Shown: positions 8,954 through 18,328, numbered from the stretch's first letter. The stretch: 46,054 nt of DNA from Paenibacillus sp. MZ04-78.2 (GCF_024213375.1 NZ_JANAVJ010000012.1:96221-142274); one strand, 5' to 3'. The notes: a model not told the origin generated them from the sequence alone. Numbers and translations: made by a program.

Positions 8954-9292
8954 TTACTCGAATGATGATGTATCTTGCATCGCTATATATGCACCATACG
9001 ATTGTTCAATAGATCTCAGCATGACGACCATGCTTTCCAGCAAAAGCTGTACTTTTTCGTCGATGTCCGCCTCGAGCTCCGCCGGAATCTTGACTTGAAG
9101 CAGCCCGTGCTTCATGCGCGTTCCAAGCTGAATTCCCGTCAGCGTTTCGACGGCGTTTACCGTTCCTACGGTAACGACAGAGACGCCGGCACAGACAATG
9201 TCCTTGCCCGGTTCGTCGTATTGCGCATGTCCGTCAACGGCAAATCGCTCAATCCGCCTGCCCGGCCCCCGTGTTATCGCGACCCGAATCAT
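8954..9292 (-). CDS. prp: Ribosomal-processing cysteine protease Prp (YsxB)
   Basis: Prp cleaves the N-terminal extension of L27. The 112-residue protein has the catalytic pair H22 (in DGHAQYDEPG) and C34 (in DIVCAGVS) at the family's standard positions. It sits between rplU and rpmA, the near-universal arrangement in Bacillota that make the extended L27. Its ATG at 9292 is six bases past the rplU stop. Confidence 0.95.
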   Translation of the reverse strand: MIRVAITRGPGRRIERFAVDGHAQYDEPGKDIVCAGVSVVTVGTVNAVETLTGIQLGTRMKHGLLQVKIPAELEADIDEKVQLLLESMVVMLRSIEQSYGAYIAMQDTSSFE

Positions 9293-9298
9293 GGCTTC

Positions 9299-9610
9299 TT
9301 ACGCTTGGATCTTTTCGATCACAACTTTAGTGTAAGGCTGACGATGGCCTTGCTTGCGGCGATAGTTTTTCTTCGCTTTGTATTTGTAAACGATGATTTT
9401 CTGGCCTTTGCCATGCTTTGCAACTTTACCCGATACGGAAGCGCCGGAAACGACCGGAGCGCCTACCACCAAACCGTTAGCGCCGGATACGGCCAATACG
9501 CGGTCAAACGTTACCGCTTCGCCTTCGCCTGCTTCGAGTTTTTCGATGTAAAGAACATCGCCCTCTTGGACTTTGTACTGTTTACCACCAGTTTCAATAA
9601 TTGCGTACAT
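9299..9610 (-). CDS. rplU: 50S ribosomal protein L21 (bL21)
   Basis: The 103-residue protein has the start [18 protein letters not shown] and the C-terminal [13 protein letters not shown] motif, both diagnostic of L21, which binds 23S rRNA domain II. AGGAGGT is placed a few bases before the ATG. It heads the rplU-prp-rpmA unit behind its own promoter and structured leader. Confidence 0.97.
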   Translation of the reverse strand: MYAIIETGGKQYKVQEGDVLYIEKLEAGEGEAVTFDRVLAVSGANGLVVGAPVVSGASVSGKVAKHGKGQKIIVYKYKAKKNYRRKQGHRQPYTKVVIEKIQA

Positions 9611-9722
9611 TGTTGCACCTCCTCATGTCTCAGACTCGCCTAAAGCCAGGTGGTTTGTCCGAGCCGGACAAACGCTTGACATAACCCGCTTCGCGCGGTT
9701 ACAGCATGCTATAGCAACATAC
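9611..9722 (-). ncRNA. L21-type ribosomal-protein leader of rplU
   Basis: The untranslated leader read leftward contains an AACC-CGC-type hairpin near 9680-9700. It also has a perfect hairpin TTTGTCC-GGCTC-GGACAAA (about 9655-9673) and a CACCT able to pair with the AGGTG of the rplU ribosome-binding site. Leaders of this kind let L21 or another ribosomal protein repress its own operon. Assignment to the known L21 leader family rests on position and structure only. Confidence 0.55.
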
Positions 9723-9728
9723 TAAAAC

Positions 9729-9758
9729 ATAATATCACGAAGCCCAAACAAAAAGCAA
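9729..9758 (-). promoter_or_regulatory. Sigma-A promoter of rplU-prp-rpmA
   Basis: Read leftward: TTGCTT (9758-9753), an 18-base spacer, and TATTAT (9734-9729). It lies about 120 bases before the rplU start, leaving room for the leader. Confidence 0.65.
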
Positions 9759-9762
9759 TACT

Positions 9763-11004
9763 TTAATGGCCGCTACCGACAAAACCGCTGCCTCCGCAAG
9801 TCGGACACGACTTCAGAGCCGCCGCCTCTTTGCTGTCCCGCACTTTTTTGCGCGTCAGCTCCACCAGCCCGAGCTTTGTCCAGCCGACAACGACCGTCTT
9901 CGTCCGGTCCTTCTTCGTTTCCCGCATCAGCTCCTCGAGCACCTGCTGACGGGAGCTTTCCGCTTCCATATCGATGAAGTCGATGATAATCAGCCCGCCG
10001 ATATCGCGCAGCCGCAGCAATCTCGCAATCTCTCTGGCCGCTTCGAGGTTCGTGTCGAACACCGTCTGCTCCAGATCGATCGAGCCCGTGTACTTGCCCG
10101 TATTGACGTCAAAGACGGTCAGCGCCTCCGTCCGGTCTACGATCAAATACCCGCCGTTGTCCAGCCAAACCTTGCGTCGGAGTCCTTGTTCCAGTTGTTT
10201 CTCCACCCCGTATTCCGCAATCGGATCGGTACGAGGGCGAAGTTTGACCCGGTCGGCAAGTCCTTCGGAACGAGGGGAAGCCATAAGCCCGCGCACCTCC
10301 TGCAGCATCTGCTCGGAGCCTACTACCAGCTCCTGTACGTCGTCGCGAAACAAATCGCGGAGCAAACGCGGCAGCATTTCCAGATCGCTATAAATTTTGC
10401 GCGGCACGTCTCCGTTCGATCGGGACGTTTTCTCCAACTGCTGCCAACGGATGCGTAGCTCCTCAAGATTGGCCGCCAGCGCTTCCTCGGGCTCTCCGAG
10501 AGCTGCCGTACGCACGATGAAGCCTTCCCCGGGCCGCAGATGACGCTCCGCCATCCGTTTCAACCGGTCGCGGTCGGCGGCGCCGTCGATTTTGCGGGAT
10601 ACGCCGATGTAATCGGCGAACGGCATGTAGACGCCGAAGCGGCCCGGAAGCGAGAAATGCGTCGTCACGCGAGCCCCCTTGGTGCCGACAGGCTCTTTGA
10701 CGACCTGGACCATAATTTGCTGTCCCACTTTGACCAAATCATGAATGGGCGGCTTTTCCTTCGGCTGCTTATCCATATGAGCCGGCAGTAAATCGTCGAT
10801 ATATAAAAACCCGTTGCGCTCCAGCCCGATATCGACAAAAGCCGACTGCATGCCCTGCAGCACCCGCACGACGCGCCCGATGTATATATTTCCGGCCAAT
10901 TGCCCCTGATTTCGCTCGCCCTTGTAATATTCCATGAGCTTGCCGTTCTCCTGAACGGCTACCTCGGTATGCTCTTCGTCGCATTTCACCAATATACGTT
11001 TCAT
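9763..11004 (-). CDS. rng: Ribonuclease E/G family endonuclease
   Basis: This single-strand-specific endoribonuclease acts in mRNA turnover and rRNA processing. The 413-residue protein has an S1 RNA-binding domain (about 36-125). The DNase-I-like catalytic part has acidic residues in VDRTEALTVFDVNTG and in GLIIIDFIDM. A zinc-link CPTCGG sits at the extreme C-terminus. It ends right after that link, so the small dimerisation domain of E. coli RNase G is absent or very short. The start is ATG 11004 (GAGGTG 9 bases upstream). It lies between spoIVFB and rplU. B. subtilis has no such enzyme and uses RNase Y/J. Confidence 0.9.
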   Translation of the reverse strand: MKRILVKCDEEHTEVAVQENGKLMEYYKGERNQGQLAGNIYIGRVVRVLQGMQSAFVDIGLERNGFLYIDDLLPAHMDKQPKEKPPIHDLVKVGQQIMVQVVKEPVGTKGARVTTHFSLPGRFGVYMPFADYIGVSRKIDGAADRDRLKRMAERHLRPGEGFIVRTAALGEPEEALAANLEELRIRWQQLEKTSRSNGDVPRKIYSDLEMLPRLLRDLFRDDVQELVVGSEQMLQEVRGLMASPRSEGLADRVKLRPRTDPIAEYGVEKQLEQGLRRKVWLDNGGYLIVDRTEALTVFDVNTGKYTGSIDLEQTVFDTNLEAAREIARLLRLRDIGGLIIIDFIDMEAESSRQQVLEELMRETKKDRTKTVVVGWTKLGLVELTRKKVRDSKEAAALKSCPTCGGSGFVGSGH

Positions 11005-11025
11005 GTGCAGCAACACCTCGGCCCT

Positions 11026-11034
11026 ATTGTACCA
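11026..11034 (-). promoter_or_regulatory. Extended -10 promoter candidate for rng
   Basis: Read leftward, TGG-TACAAT lies 22 bases before the rng start and just after the spoIVFB stop. No good -35 is visible, so it would depend on the extended -10. It would let rng be expressed in vegetative cells, independently of the sporulation pair upstream. Confidence 0.4.
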
Positions 11035-11040
11035 TATTCT

Positions 11041-11952
11041 TTAGGCGAAAAGCTCGGCAAGCGACTTTCCTCTTTTTGTTTCGTCAAAGTAATGAGCGAG
11101 CACCGCGCGCTCGGGAACGACATAGCGAATGCGCCCCTTGTCGTCCAGCACGTAAACCAAATGATAACGGTCACGCATAAACAGCCGGACCACCTCCGTC
11201 ACTTTACGGTTTCCCGGCACCACGATCGGTCCGGCCAGCTCTCCTTTTCCATCTCTTATGTCCTTGAACCTCGCCTCGCGATGCACCAGAAAGCGCATGA
11301 AGCGGTAAGGCGCACTGCGCCATTCGTACCAATTGGAATAAAGCAAAAACAGTCCGATCATCAGCCAATTGAGCTGTATACCGCCTTTTTCCGAGAACAG
11401 GTGCACGCCGGCGGCGCCAATCAACAGCGCGCTTAGCAGCAGGCTGACCCCGGCAGTCACCTGTATCGTTCGTTGATATGGCAGCCACAGCCCTACCAGT
11501 ACCTGCATCACCTTGCCGCCGTCCAGCGGCAGCACCGGAAGGAGATTGAACAAGGCGATCAGCAGATTCGCCTGTACGAAATAGGAGCCCCACGGCTCGG
11601 AAAACAGACCCGCCGCAATCAAAAATGAACCGACCGCCATCATCCAGACGTTCTGCAGCGGTCCGGCCAAAGCGACGACGAGGTCCTGAACGGCAGGAAC
11701 GCCGCCAGGCTCCTCCATTGAGGCGACGCCCCCGAAGGGCAGCAGCTGTACTTCCCTGATCCGCCAGCCGAAGCTTCGGGCAGCCGCGACGTGTCCGAGC
11801 TCGTGAATGAGGACGATTCCGAACAGCGTTGCCGTTTCGATAAAATATCCCGTCCAGACGGATAGCAGCAGCAGGATCGAAAACAGCGGATGAAACCGGT
11901 AGCGGATGCCAAACCATTCATTCCACGGCCTGCCTCTCCCCCGTCTAATCAA
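11041..11952 (-). CDS. spoIVFB: SpoIVFB intramembrane metalloprotease
   Basis: A site-2-protease-type enzyme of the outer forespore membrane that cleaves pro-sigma-K during sporulation. The 303-residue protein has multiple membrane segments. The zinc motif HELGH lies at 50-54 and the third ligand D144 lies in NLLPVLPLDGGK. A C-terminal cytoplasmic CBS-like domain occupies about 225-295. The start appears to be TTG 11952, overlapping the end of spoIVFA by 8 bases; no better start exists before the conserved region. Overlap with its inhibitor spoIVFA fits coupled synthesis. Confidence 0.93.
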   Translation of the reverse strand: MIRRGRGRPWNEWFGIRYRFHPLFSILLLLSVWTGYFIETATLFGIVLIHELGHVAAARSFGWRIREVQLLPFGGVASMEEPGGVPAVQDLVVALAGPLQNVWMMAVGSFLIAAGLFSEPWGSYFVQANLLIALFNLLPVLPLDGGKVMQVLVGLWLPYQRTIQVTAGVSLLLSALLIGAAGVHLFSEKGGIQLNWLMIGLFLLYSNWYEWRSAPYRFMRFLVHREARFKDIRDGKGELAGPIVVPGNRKVTEVVRLFMRDRYHLVYVLDDKGRIRYVVPERAVLAHYFDETKRGKSLAELFA

Positions 11953-12913
11953 ATGAAATCACGTCCATCGGATTGACAGGCTTACCGTTCTTCGAAACGG
12001 CAAAAAAGAGCGTTCCCGCTCCCTGCCCCCCTGCGGGTTCCGCTACCGTACCAATTGACTCTCCTCCTTTGAACCAATCGCCCGGCCGCACCTTTCCCGG
12101 CTCCAAATGCCCGTACACGGATTCCATACCGTCCGCATGGCGAAGCACCACGGCGAATCCGATATCTTCTTTCGGACCGGCAAATGTAACCAGCCCCGTA
12201 TCGATGGTCGCCACGGGCGAGCCCGTTGCCGCTTCCACAAGAACCCCGCCCTGCATCGGCGTAAACGGGGCAATGAGCTTTCCGGCGACGGGCGGAAAGT
12301 AATGCTTGGATACAATAGCGACCTTCTGCGCCTCCGTATGCTTCGCAGGGTTCATCGCCGGAAGAAACGACGGTGCGCTGCCGAACTTGTTCTCGTACCA
12401 TGAGGCAAGCGCGACCATATCGAACGATTCGGTTAAAGCGGCGGTTACCCACTGCTTGCCCTTGTTCGCCCAAGGACGGTCGAGAAGAAACATGCCCCAT
12501 ACGGCAGCAAACAGCACCCCGCTTATCAACAGCCGGACCGCAAGCCGCCCGGTGCGAGGGCCTGGATGAAAAAACGATCCTCCGTCGTCCTCCCGGCTCA
12601 TGCGGGACAGTTCCCGACGCCATTTGCGGTTCCATTCCTCCTCGGGATCGGCAGGAGCGTATAAGTCCGGCCTTGGCGGCCCCTCTTGCCGGGAATAAGG
12701 TCCGGGCAATCCCTGCGGGTCGTCGGACTGGAACTTCCATTCGCCCCCAATGCCCAAGCTATTCCGGTCCCATTCCCATTCGCGAATCTCACCTCCAGAC
12801 GGGAACTCGATGTGCGCATATTCCGTTTCTCTGCCTGGTCGGCGGCTTCCGCCTTCCTGCAGCTTGCGTATTTTTTCGGACCGGCGTTCCCGGACGTTTT
12901 TTCTCGTTTCCAT
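11945..12913 (-). CDS. spoIVFA: SpoIVFA, regulator of SpoIVFB
   Basis: It holds and inhibits SpoIVFB until the forespore signal arrives. The 322-residue protein has a long charged N-terminal region, one membrane segment (about 124-144) and a C-terminal LytM/M23-like domain (about 205-320). That domain is degenerate: YGHLEPG is present, but the first zinc-binding His-x3-Asp is not. This is expected for a non-peptidase member. ATG 12913 is preceded by a GGGAGGGG tract. It is placed directly before spoIVFB, as in other spore-formers. Confidence 0.88.
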   Translation of the reverse strand: METRKNVRERRSEKIRKLQEGGSRRPGRETEYAHIEFPSGGEIREWEWDRNSLGIGGEWKFQSDDPQGLPGPYSRQEGPPRPDLYAPADPEEEWNRKWRRELSRMSREDDGGSFFHPGPRTGRLAVRLLISGVLFAAVWGMFLLDRPWANKGKQWVTAALTESFDMVALASWYENKFGSAPSFLPAMNPAKHTEAQKVAIVSKHYFPPVAGKLIAPFTPMQGGVLVEAATGSPVATIDTGLVTFAGPKEDIGFAVVLRHADGMESVYGHLEPGKVRPGDWFKGGESIGTVAEPAGGQGAGTLFFAVSKNGKPVNPMDVISFD

Positions 12914-12946
12914 CCCCCTGCCCCTCCCGCATTCAAGCTATACTCC

Positions 12947-12975
12947 ATCCTATGAGCTTGTACCCGCAAATATAC
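12947..12975 (-). promoter_or_regulatory. Sigma-E-type promoter of spoIVFA-spoIVFB
   Basis: Read leftward: GTATATT (12975-12969), a 14-base spacer, and CATAGGAT (12954-12947), compared with a sigma-E consensus of roughly KMATATT-N13-15-CATACAAT. The -10 ends 33 bases before the spoIVFA ATG. The B. subtilis spoIVF operon is sigma-E dependent, so site and context agree. Confidence 0.55.
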
Positions 12976-13033
12976 GGACAAGGAGTAGGAATGAACGGAC
13001 TCGGTTCTGCGAAACCTCATCTTTTCTTTATAC

Positions 13034-13057
13034 AAAAAAACACCCTTCAGCAGGGTG
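13034..13057 (-). terminator. Terminator after rodA
   Basis: Read leftward: CACCCT-GCTGA-AGGGTG followed by seven T, about 30 bases past the rodA stop. It separates the shape/division block from the spoIVF operon. Confidence 0.85.
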
Positions 13058-13084
13058 CTTCACTTCGCTTCGTATCGTCTTTGT

Positions 13085-14239
13085 TCACTCGTCCTCAAGC
13101 AGCTTGTCATCATGCAGCCGCACGCTCATGACGAGTCCCATCGCAATCATGTTGATCAACTGCGAGGTTCCTCCGTAACTGATGAACGGCAGCGTTATAC
13201 CGGTCACGGGCATAATGCCGATCCACATGCTGATGTTTTCAAAAATTTGGAAAACCATCATGGAGACAATACCGATAATAATGTAAGTACCGGTGAGATG
13301 GTTGCAGTATATCGAGATGAGAATCATGCGGTAAATCAATACAAAATACATCAGCAGCAAAACGGACGCTCCGACAAAACCGAACTCTTCGCCGACAACC
13401 ACGAATATCGCATCCGTGTAAACGACGGGAATCCGGTTGCTATGAACGGACGCTCCGTTCAAATACCCTTCCCCAAGCAGCGAGCCTGAGCCGATGGCGC
13501 GGATGGCATTGTCCACCTGCCATTTGTCGTCCTTGCTGGCCGTTTCCGGACTAATAAACGTATTGATGCGGTCCATCCAGTGGGTCGGCCATTTTTGGGC
13601 CTGGAAGAACTGCTGAATATCTGTATGATAATTCTCAAACAAATACAAGAACAAATAGGCGGCTCCGGCAATGAGCAGTGCCCCAATCAGCAAATAGCTT
13701 AGCCTCATGTTGCCGATCCAGTACATTCCGCACAAGATGACAACCAAAATCATCGCATTGCCAAGGTCCGGCTGGACCGCGACCAGAACCACGGGGATGA
13801 ATGTAATCAAACCGATGGGAATGACATCCTGAAGCAGCTCAAGCGGCTCCCCTTTGCGTCTGGCAATGAACATCGCCAGCGTTAGAATCAAAATAATTTT
13901 AAATAATTCCACGGGCTGAAAGTCGAGCTTGACGACCGGAAGTGAAAACCAGCCTCTAGCCCCGCCGATCTTTTGACCGAACAGTAAAACGGCAATGAGA
14001 AGAAACACGCCGAATCCGTATAAATAAAAGGAGACTTTGGTTAGTATCCTATAGTCGATCAAGGTCGTAACCAAAAAAGCAATAATGGATACGATGTAAA
14101 TAACCATTATTTTTGTCGGTTCAAATGCAATGGTTCTTGAGTTTAGCGTCGCGCTGTACACGAGCATCGTGCTGATGACCATGAAGGCGAGAAGTATGAC
14201 TACGATGGGCACATCGATTTTTTTCAGCTTGTGCAGCAC
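13085..14239 (-). CDS. rodA: SEDS-family glycan polymerase RodA
   Basis: This peptidoglycan glycosyltransferase of the elongation machinery works with a class B PBP and the MreBCD complex. The 384-residue protein has about ten membrane segments. The essential aspartate is D158 in VAVQPDLGNA, and the SEDS C-terminal signature GITLPFISYGGTSQL is present. The start is GTG 14239, with AGGA about 10 bases upstream. It follows minD by seven bases. B. subtilis has no rodA at this point, so its linkage to mreBCD-minCD is tighter here. FtsW or SpoVE are alternatives, but mre linkage favours RodA. Confidence 0.85.
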   Translation of the reverse strand: MLHKLKKIDVPIVVILLAFMVISTMLVYSATLNSRTIAFEPTKIMVIYIVSIIAFLVTTLIDYRILTKVSFYLYGFGVFLLIAVLLFGQKIGGARGWFSLPVVKLDFQPVELFKIILILTLAMFIARRKGEPLELLQDVIPIGLITFIPVVLVAVQPDLGNAMILVVILCGMYWIGNMRLSYLLIGALLIAGAAYLFLYLFENYHTDIQQFFQAQKWPTHWMDRINTFISPETASKDDKWQVDNAIRAIGSGSLLGEGYLNGASVHSNRIPVVYTDAIFVVVGEEFGFVGASVLLLMYFVLIYRMILISIYCNHLTGTYIIIGIVSMMVFQIFENISMWIGIMPVTGITLPFISYGGTSQLINMIAMGLVMSVRLHDDKLLEDE

Positions 14240-14246
14240 CTGACGT

Positions 14247-15044
14247 TCATCCTATTCCGAGAAACTTTTTCATCTTATTGAATACGCCGGATTTCTCTTC
14301 CATGGGCATCAGCGGCACTGAATCGCCAAGCATCCGCCGGGCGATATTGCGGTAAGCGATCGCTGCGCGCGAATCCGGATTCATCACGGTAGGCTCACCG
14401 AGATTCGCCGCTTTAATGACATACTCGTCATCCGGAACGATGCCAAGCAGATCGACGGCAAGGACGGAACAAATTTCGTCGATATCGAGCATTTCGCCTT
14501 TTTTGACCATATTCGGACGAATGCGGTTGATCACGAGCTTCGGCGACTCGACATTCGGCTCTTTTTCCAAAAGACCGATGATGCGGTCGGCATCCCGTAC
14601 GGCGGCGTTTTCCGGCGTCGTGACGACGATCGCTTTGTCTGCGCCCGCTACTGCATTTTTGAAGCCTTGCTCGATGCCGGCCGGACAATCGATAATCACA
14701 AAGTCAAAGTCGCGTTTGAGCTCGACCACAATTTGCCGAACCGCTTCCGGCGAAATCGCGTTCTTGTCTTTCGTCTGGGCGGCCGGTAGCATATACAGCT
14801 CATCGAAGCGCTTATCCTTCACAAGCGCTTGCGGCAGTCGGCAACGTCCTTCGGCGACATCGATCAAGTCGTATATAATGCGGTTTTCAAGGCCCATCAC
14901 GACGTCCAAGTTGCGGAGACCGATGTCCGTATCAACCATGACGACCTTTTTCCCCTGCAGCGCCAAAGCCGTTCCGATATTTGCGGACGTCGTCGTTTTG
15001 CCGACGCCCCCTTTGCCGGACGTGATAACGATAGCCTCTCCCAT
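14247..15044 (-). CDS. minD: Septum-site-determining ATPase MinD
   Basis: A membrane-cycling ATPase that recruits MinC to block division away from mid-cell. The 265-residue protein has the deviant Walker A GKGGVGKT (10-17), DTDIGLRNLD and DCPAGIEQGF. An amphipathic C-terminal helix (VFNKMKKFLG) provides membrane targeting. ATG 15044 is chosen because AAAGGAG lies 8 bases before it. The frame is open further upstream into minC, but without family similarity. Confidence 0.96.
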   Translation of the reverse strand: MGEAIVITSGKGGVGKTTTSANIGTALALQGKKVVMVDTDIGLRNLDVVMGLENRIIYDLIDVAEGRCRLPQALVKDKRFDELYMLPAAQTKDKNAISPEAVRQIVVELKRDFDFVIIDCPAGIEQGFKNAVAGADKAIVVTTPENAAVRDADRIIGLLEKEPNVESPKLVINRIRPNMVKKGEMLDIDEICSVLAVDLLGIVPDDEYVIKAANLGEPTVMNPDSRAAIAYRNIARRMLGDSVPLMPMEEKSGVFNKMKKFLGIG

Positions 15045-15063
15045 AGGTCCCACTCCTTTACCA

Positions 15064-15729
15064 TCAAGCGTGTACATTCAAGCCGAACTTGTGCAAATGA
15101 TGGATTTTGTCGATTTCCATTTTGCCGTCTTTCACGTATGCGAATTCCATGTACGTATCGAAAGCATCCCCAAGACCCCATTCGTCGGGAGGACGGCTGA
15201 TAATTCCCGCGATGCGAAGCTGCGTCGGCCTCATGTGAGAAGCGGCGATCACGGACCTTTCGTCCCCGTCGACCCCCGCATGCGCCATGCCGCGAAGCGA
15301 GCCCATCACATAAATGCTGCCCGAGCTGATGATAGCTCCGCCTGGGTTAATGTCCCCTAAATATAAAATGTCGCCCTCATGCGAAAACGTCTGCCCCGAA
15401 CGGACGATCCCCCGAACAATTTTCACGTCCGGGGTCCCTTGCGGCGCTCGCTCGTGCGAAGGATCTGCCGTCTCTACAGATTGGACGAGCAGGTTGCCTT
15501 TTTGACTGATGATGCTGCGCACCAATTCCCGCTGCTCCTCGGTCACCGCCCGATTGCCGAGCTTGACGTGCACATGAATGATCGGGCCGGTTAATATTTG
15601 CTGGTGCGTCTTCTCCAGTTTGTGTCTCAACTCGGCGACCACGTCGGAAAACTCGCACGCGTCGTCGAGCAAAAACACCAATCCGTCCTTCACACCTTTG
15701 ATCGTCACATGATGTTTAGCTGCCGCCAT
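15064..15729 (-). CDS. minC: Septum-site-determining protein MinC
   Basis: An FtsZ-assembly inhibitor. The 221-residue protein has an N-terminal domain (about 1-100) and the beta-helical C-terminal domain (about 110-215). The latter has the signature GDINPGGAIISSGSI and GSLRGMAHAG. ATG 15729 has GGAGGTAGGAG upstream. It lies immediately before minD and 74 bases after mreD; no terminator is seen in that gap, so it is probably in the mre transcript. Confidence 0.95.
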   Translation of the reverse strand: MAAAKHHVTIKGVKDGLVFLLDDACEFSDVVAELRHKLEKTHQQILTGPIIHVHVKLGNRAVTEEQRELVRSIISQKGNLLVQSVETADPSHERAPQGTPDVKIVRGIVRSGQTFSHEGDILYLGDINPGGAIISSGSIYVMGSLRGMAHAGVDGDERSVIAASHMRPTQLRIAGIISRPPDEWGLGDAFDTYMEFAYVKDGKMEIDKIHHLHKFGLNVHA

Positions 15730-15803
15730 AACCGCTCCTACCTCCTAAGCCTATACAATTCGGCTTGGCGCGGGCGTTCTCCTGCTGCCTTGCGTTAAAA
15801 AAA

Positions 15804-16331
15804 TTATTCCATTTCCTCCGTCTGCTTCATCGGAAGACCCTCGAAAAGCTTCCGGATCGGCACGTAAATGGCAAGCGCAAACAACAGGTTGATCAGCATG
15901 CTTGGCAGCATCTGATGAAGGAATACCCACTCTAAGTTCGTATGTGTGACACGAAACAGCCGGAACAAACCGTAGATCGCCGTATCGTAAAACAAATTGC
16001 CCAGCCCGATCACGATCATGCTGATCACGATGCTTGAATAAATGCGTCCTTGCAGCATGCCGGCCAAGTATCCGGCAAGGCCCATTCCGAACGATACCGG
16101 CCCGAGCATGGGCGAATAATAGATGAAGTCGTGCAGCATACCAAAAACGAGGCCGTAAATGAGCGCCGTATGCCGATTGATATACAATCCGATAAATAAA
16201 ACGATAACAAGTACGAAATGCGGGTCCACCTGAACCTTCGATTGCCAGGCGACGGGAACGAGCCACGGCAGAAGCGTTCCTTCGAGCAGAAACAAAACGG
16301 AGAGAATCAACCATAATTTTTTATGATTCAT
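15804..16331 (-). CDS. mreD: Rod-shape-determining protein MreD
   Basis: A small integral membrane protein of the elongasome that bridges MreC and the cell-wall synthases. The 175-residue protein has five to six hydrophobic segments and the family motif GLVFGMLHDFIYYSPMLG. It follows mreC with 9 bases between stop and start. The start ATG 16331 has AAGGTGA before it. Identification rests on topology, length and position; the sequence family is poorly conserved. Confidence 0.9.
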   Translation of the reverse strand: MNHKKLWLILSVLFLLEGTLLPWLVPVAWQSKVQVDPHFVLVIVLFIGLYINRHTALIYGLVFGMLHDFIYYSPMLGPVSFGMGLAGYLAGMLQGRIYSSIVISMIVIGLGNLFYDTAIYGLFRLFRVTHTNLEWVFLHQMLPSMLINLLFALAIYVPIRKLFEGLPMKQTEEME

Positions 16332-16340
16332 CGGCTCACC

Positions 16341-17192
16341 TTAACCTTCCGGCATCTCGATGACGAAGACTTCGCGAAGATGGTTGAAGGACGCAAACGG
16401 CTCGATCTCCGCTACATGGGTGACTGAATCGCCCTCGTACCGCTCCGTCACTTTGCCGATTTCAATGCCGTTCGGGAAAACAAGCCCTTTCCCTGCCGTA
16501 ATGACCGTGTCCCCGGGCTTCAGCTTATCTTGCGGGTCGATTTTTGTCATAATCAGCTTCTGTTTATCGGGATCGTACCGCTCGATTATTCCGAACGATT
16601 CATTCTCTCTTCCTTTGATGGACACGGAAATTGCCTTGGAGTTCGAAGTGGCCTTGTCGTCGATGCCTGTAAGCAGTTGGACATCGGAATAGAAATTGGA
16701 AACCGCAACGACCCGGCCGACCAAGCCTTCAACCGACTGAACGGCCATGTTCGGGCGGATGCCGTCTTTTTCTCCCAAATTGATCGTAATCGTCTTGTTC
16801 GATTGCTGGAACGTCACCACTTCGGCAATCCGGAAATTGTACTTGTTCATCGACTTTTGCCGCTCCGTGAAGCCAAGCGCCGCCTGCAGCCGCTCGTTCT
16901 GCAGCTCCAAATCGTTCAGGCGCGTCGTATCGCGGGCGTATCTGGATAACGTTTCCCGCAGTACCGTATTTTCTTCATGAAGCGTACGCAGCCGATTCAC
17001 ATCTTCAAAAATGCCGGCTACAAAGCCGACCGGTTTATAAATCAATCCTTGTGTCCATGCGAGGGTATCCTTAACAAATTTCTCCGGCCAAGTTTTATAG
17101 CCCGGTTGACCGAAGGTCAACCCCATCAGCGCAATAAAACAGATGAGGCCGAGCATCAGGATCAGCAGTCTTTTATTCCCCAGTAGTTTCAA
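16341..17192 (-). CDS. mreC: Rod-shape-determining protein MreC
   Basis: A membrane-anchored scaffold of the elongation complex. The 283-residue protein has one N-terminal membrane segment (about 8-28), a coiled coil (about 65-110, LRTLHEENTVLRETLSRY) and an extracellular beta-barrel part. Conserved motifs include GIRPNMAVQ, GLVGRV and ITAGKGLVFPNGIEIGKV. The start is TTG 17192, with GGAAGGTG six bases upstream. No ATG lies near it. Confidence 0.95.
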   Translation of the reverse strand: MKLLGNKRLLILMLGLICFIALMGLTFGQPGYKTWPEKFVKDTLAWTQGLIYKPVGFVAGIFEDVNRLRTLHEENTVLRETLSRYARDTTRLNDLELQNERLQAALGFTERQKSMNKYNFRIAEVVTFQQSNKTITINLGEKDGIRPNMAVQSVEGLVGRVVAVSNFYSDVQLLTGIDDKATSNSKAISVSIKGRENESFGIIERYDPDKQKLIMTKIDPQDKLKPGDTVITAGKGLVFPNGIEIGKVTERYEGDSVTHVAEIEPFASFNHLREVFVIEMPEG

Positions 17193-17221
17193 TGGCTACA
17201 CCTTCCAACCTGAGGCTGCGT

Positions 17222-18256
17222 TTAGCGCCTGGACCTGCTTGTAGGGCCGGTTCTCGTCTTGAACAAATGAATGTTCTCCAGTGCACGCCCAGTGCCGATA
17301 GCCACGCAATCCAAAGGATTCTCGGCGACCAGCACCGGCATGCCGGTTTCGCGGGACAGCAGCTTATCCAGATTGCGGAGCAAGCCCCCGCCGCCGGTCA
17401 GCACAATGCCACGGTCCATAATGTCGGCTGCCAGCTCCGGCGGGCATTTCTCAAGCGTAACCTTAACGGCCTCTACGATGCTGTTCACCGTATCGCCAAG
17501 CGCCTCGGTAATCTCGTCGGATGTCACAGCCATCGTTTTGGGCAGGCCGGACACGAGATCGCGGCCGCGGATTTCAAGACGGGTCGGCGGCTCCAACGGC
17601 AGTGCCGAGCCGATCTCCATCTTGATTTGCTCCGCCGTGCGCTCGCCGATCATCAAATTGTATGTGCGTTTAATATATTGGATGACCGATTCATCCATCT
17701 CGTCGCCGGCCACACGGATCGAACGGCTGGTGACGATGCCGCCGAGGGAAATGACGGCGACCTCGGTCGTGCCCCCGCCGATATCCACCACCATGCTGCC
17801 GGTCGGCTCCCATACCGGAAGATCGGCGCCGATGGCCGCAGCGAACGGCTCTTCGATCGTGAACGCATCTCGGGCGCCGGCTTGGCGCGTCGCATCTTCT
17901 ACCGCGCGCTTCTCCACTGCGGTAATTCCCGAGGGAACACACACCATAACGCTCGGATGACGTTGGAACAAGACGCGCTGTTTCTGCGCTTGACGGAGGA
18001 AATATTTGATCATCGTCGACGTGGTCTCGAAATCGGCAATGACGCCGTCCTTCATCGGGCGGATCGCGCGGATATTGCCCGGCGTTCTGCCAATCATCTT
18101 CTTCGCGTCGTTGCCTACGGCCACGATCGTTTTCGTATCCGTGCGAATCGCGACGACAGACGGCTCGCGCACGACGATGCCTTTGCCTTTGACATAAACT
18201 AGCGTATTTGCAGTTCCCAGGTCGATACCCAAGTCTTTTGTGAATCCTCCGAACAT
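17222..18256 (-). CDS. mreB: Actin-like cell-shape protein MreB
   Basis: It forms membrane-associated filaments that orient side-wall synthesis. The 344-residue protein has the actin-fold phosphate motifs [14 protein letters not shown] near the start, [13 protein letters not shown] in the middle and [13 protein letters not shown] near the end. ATG 18256 has AAGGGAG upstream. It is first in the mreB-mreC-mreD-minC-minD-rodA unit and has its own promoter inside the 3' end of radC. A paralogue such as Mbl is excluded mainly by the neighbours. Confidence 0.95.
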   Translation of the reverse strand: MFGGFTKDLGIDLGTANTLVYVKGKGIVVREPSVVAIRTDTKTIVAVGNDAKKMIGRTPGNIRAIRPMKDGVIADFETTSTMIKYFLRQAQKQRVLFQRHPSVMVCVPSGITAVEKRAVEDATRQAGARDAFTIEEPFAAAIGADLPVWEPTGSMVVDIGGGTTEVAVISLGGIVTSRSIRVAGDEMDESVIQYIKRTYNLMIGERTAEQIKMEIGSALPLEPPTRLEIRGRDLVSGLPKTMAVTSDEITEALGDTVNSIVEAVKVTLEKCPPELAADIMDRGIVLTGGGGLLRNLDKLLSRETGMPVLVAENPLDCVAIGTGRALENIHLFKTRTGPTSRSRR

Positions 18257-18328
18257 GGTTGGTGCTCCCTTCTCTATTTGAGGCGCTGATCACGCGGAAT
18301 GGTTTGTTTGATGCGGCTTACGAGGAGC

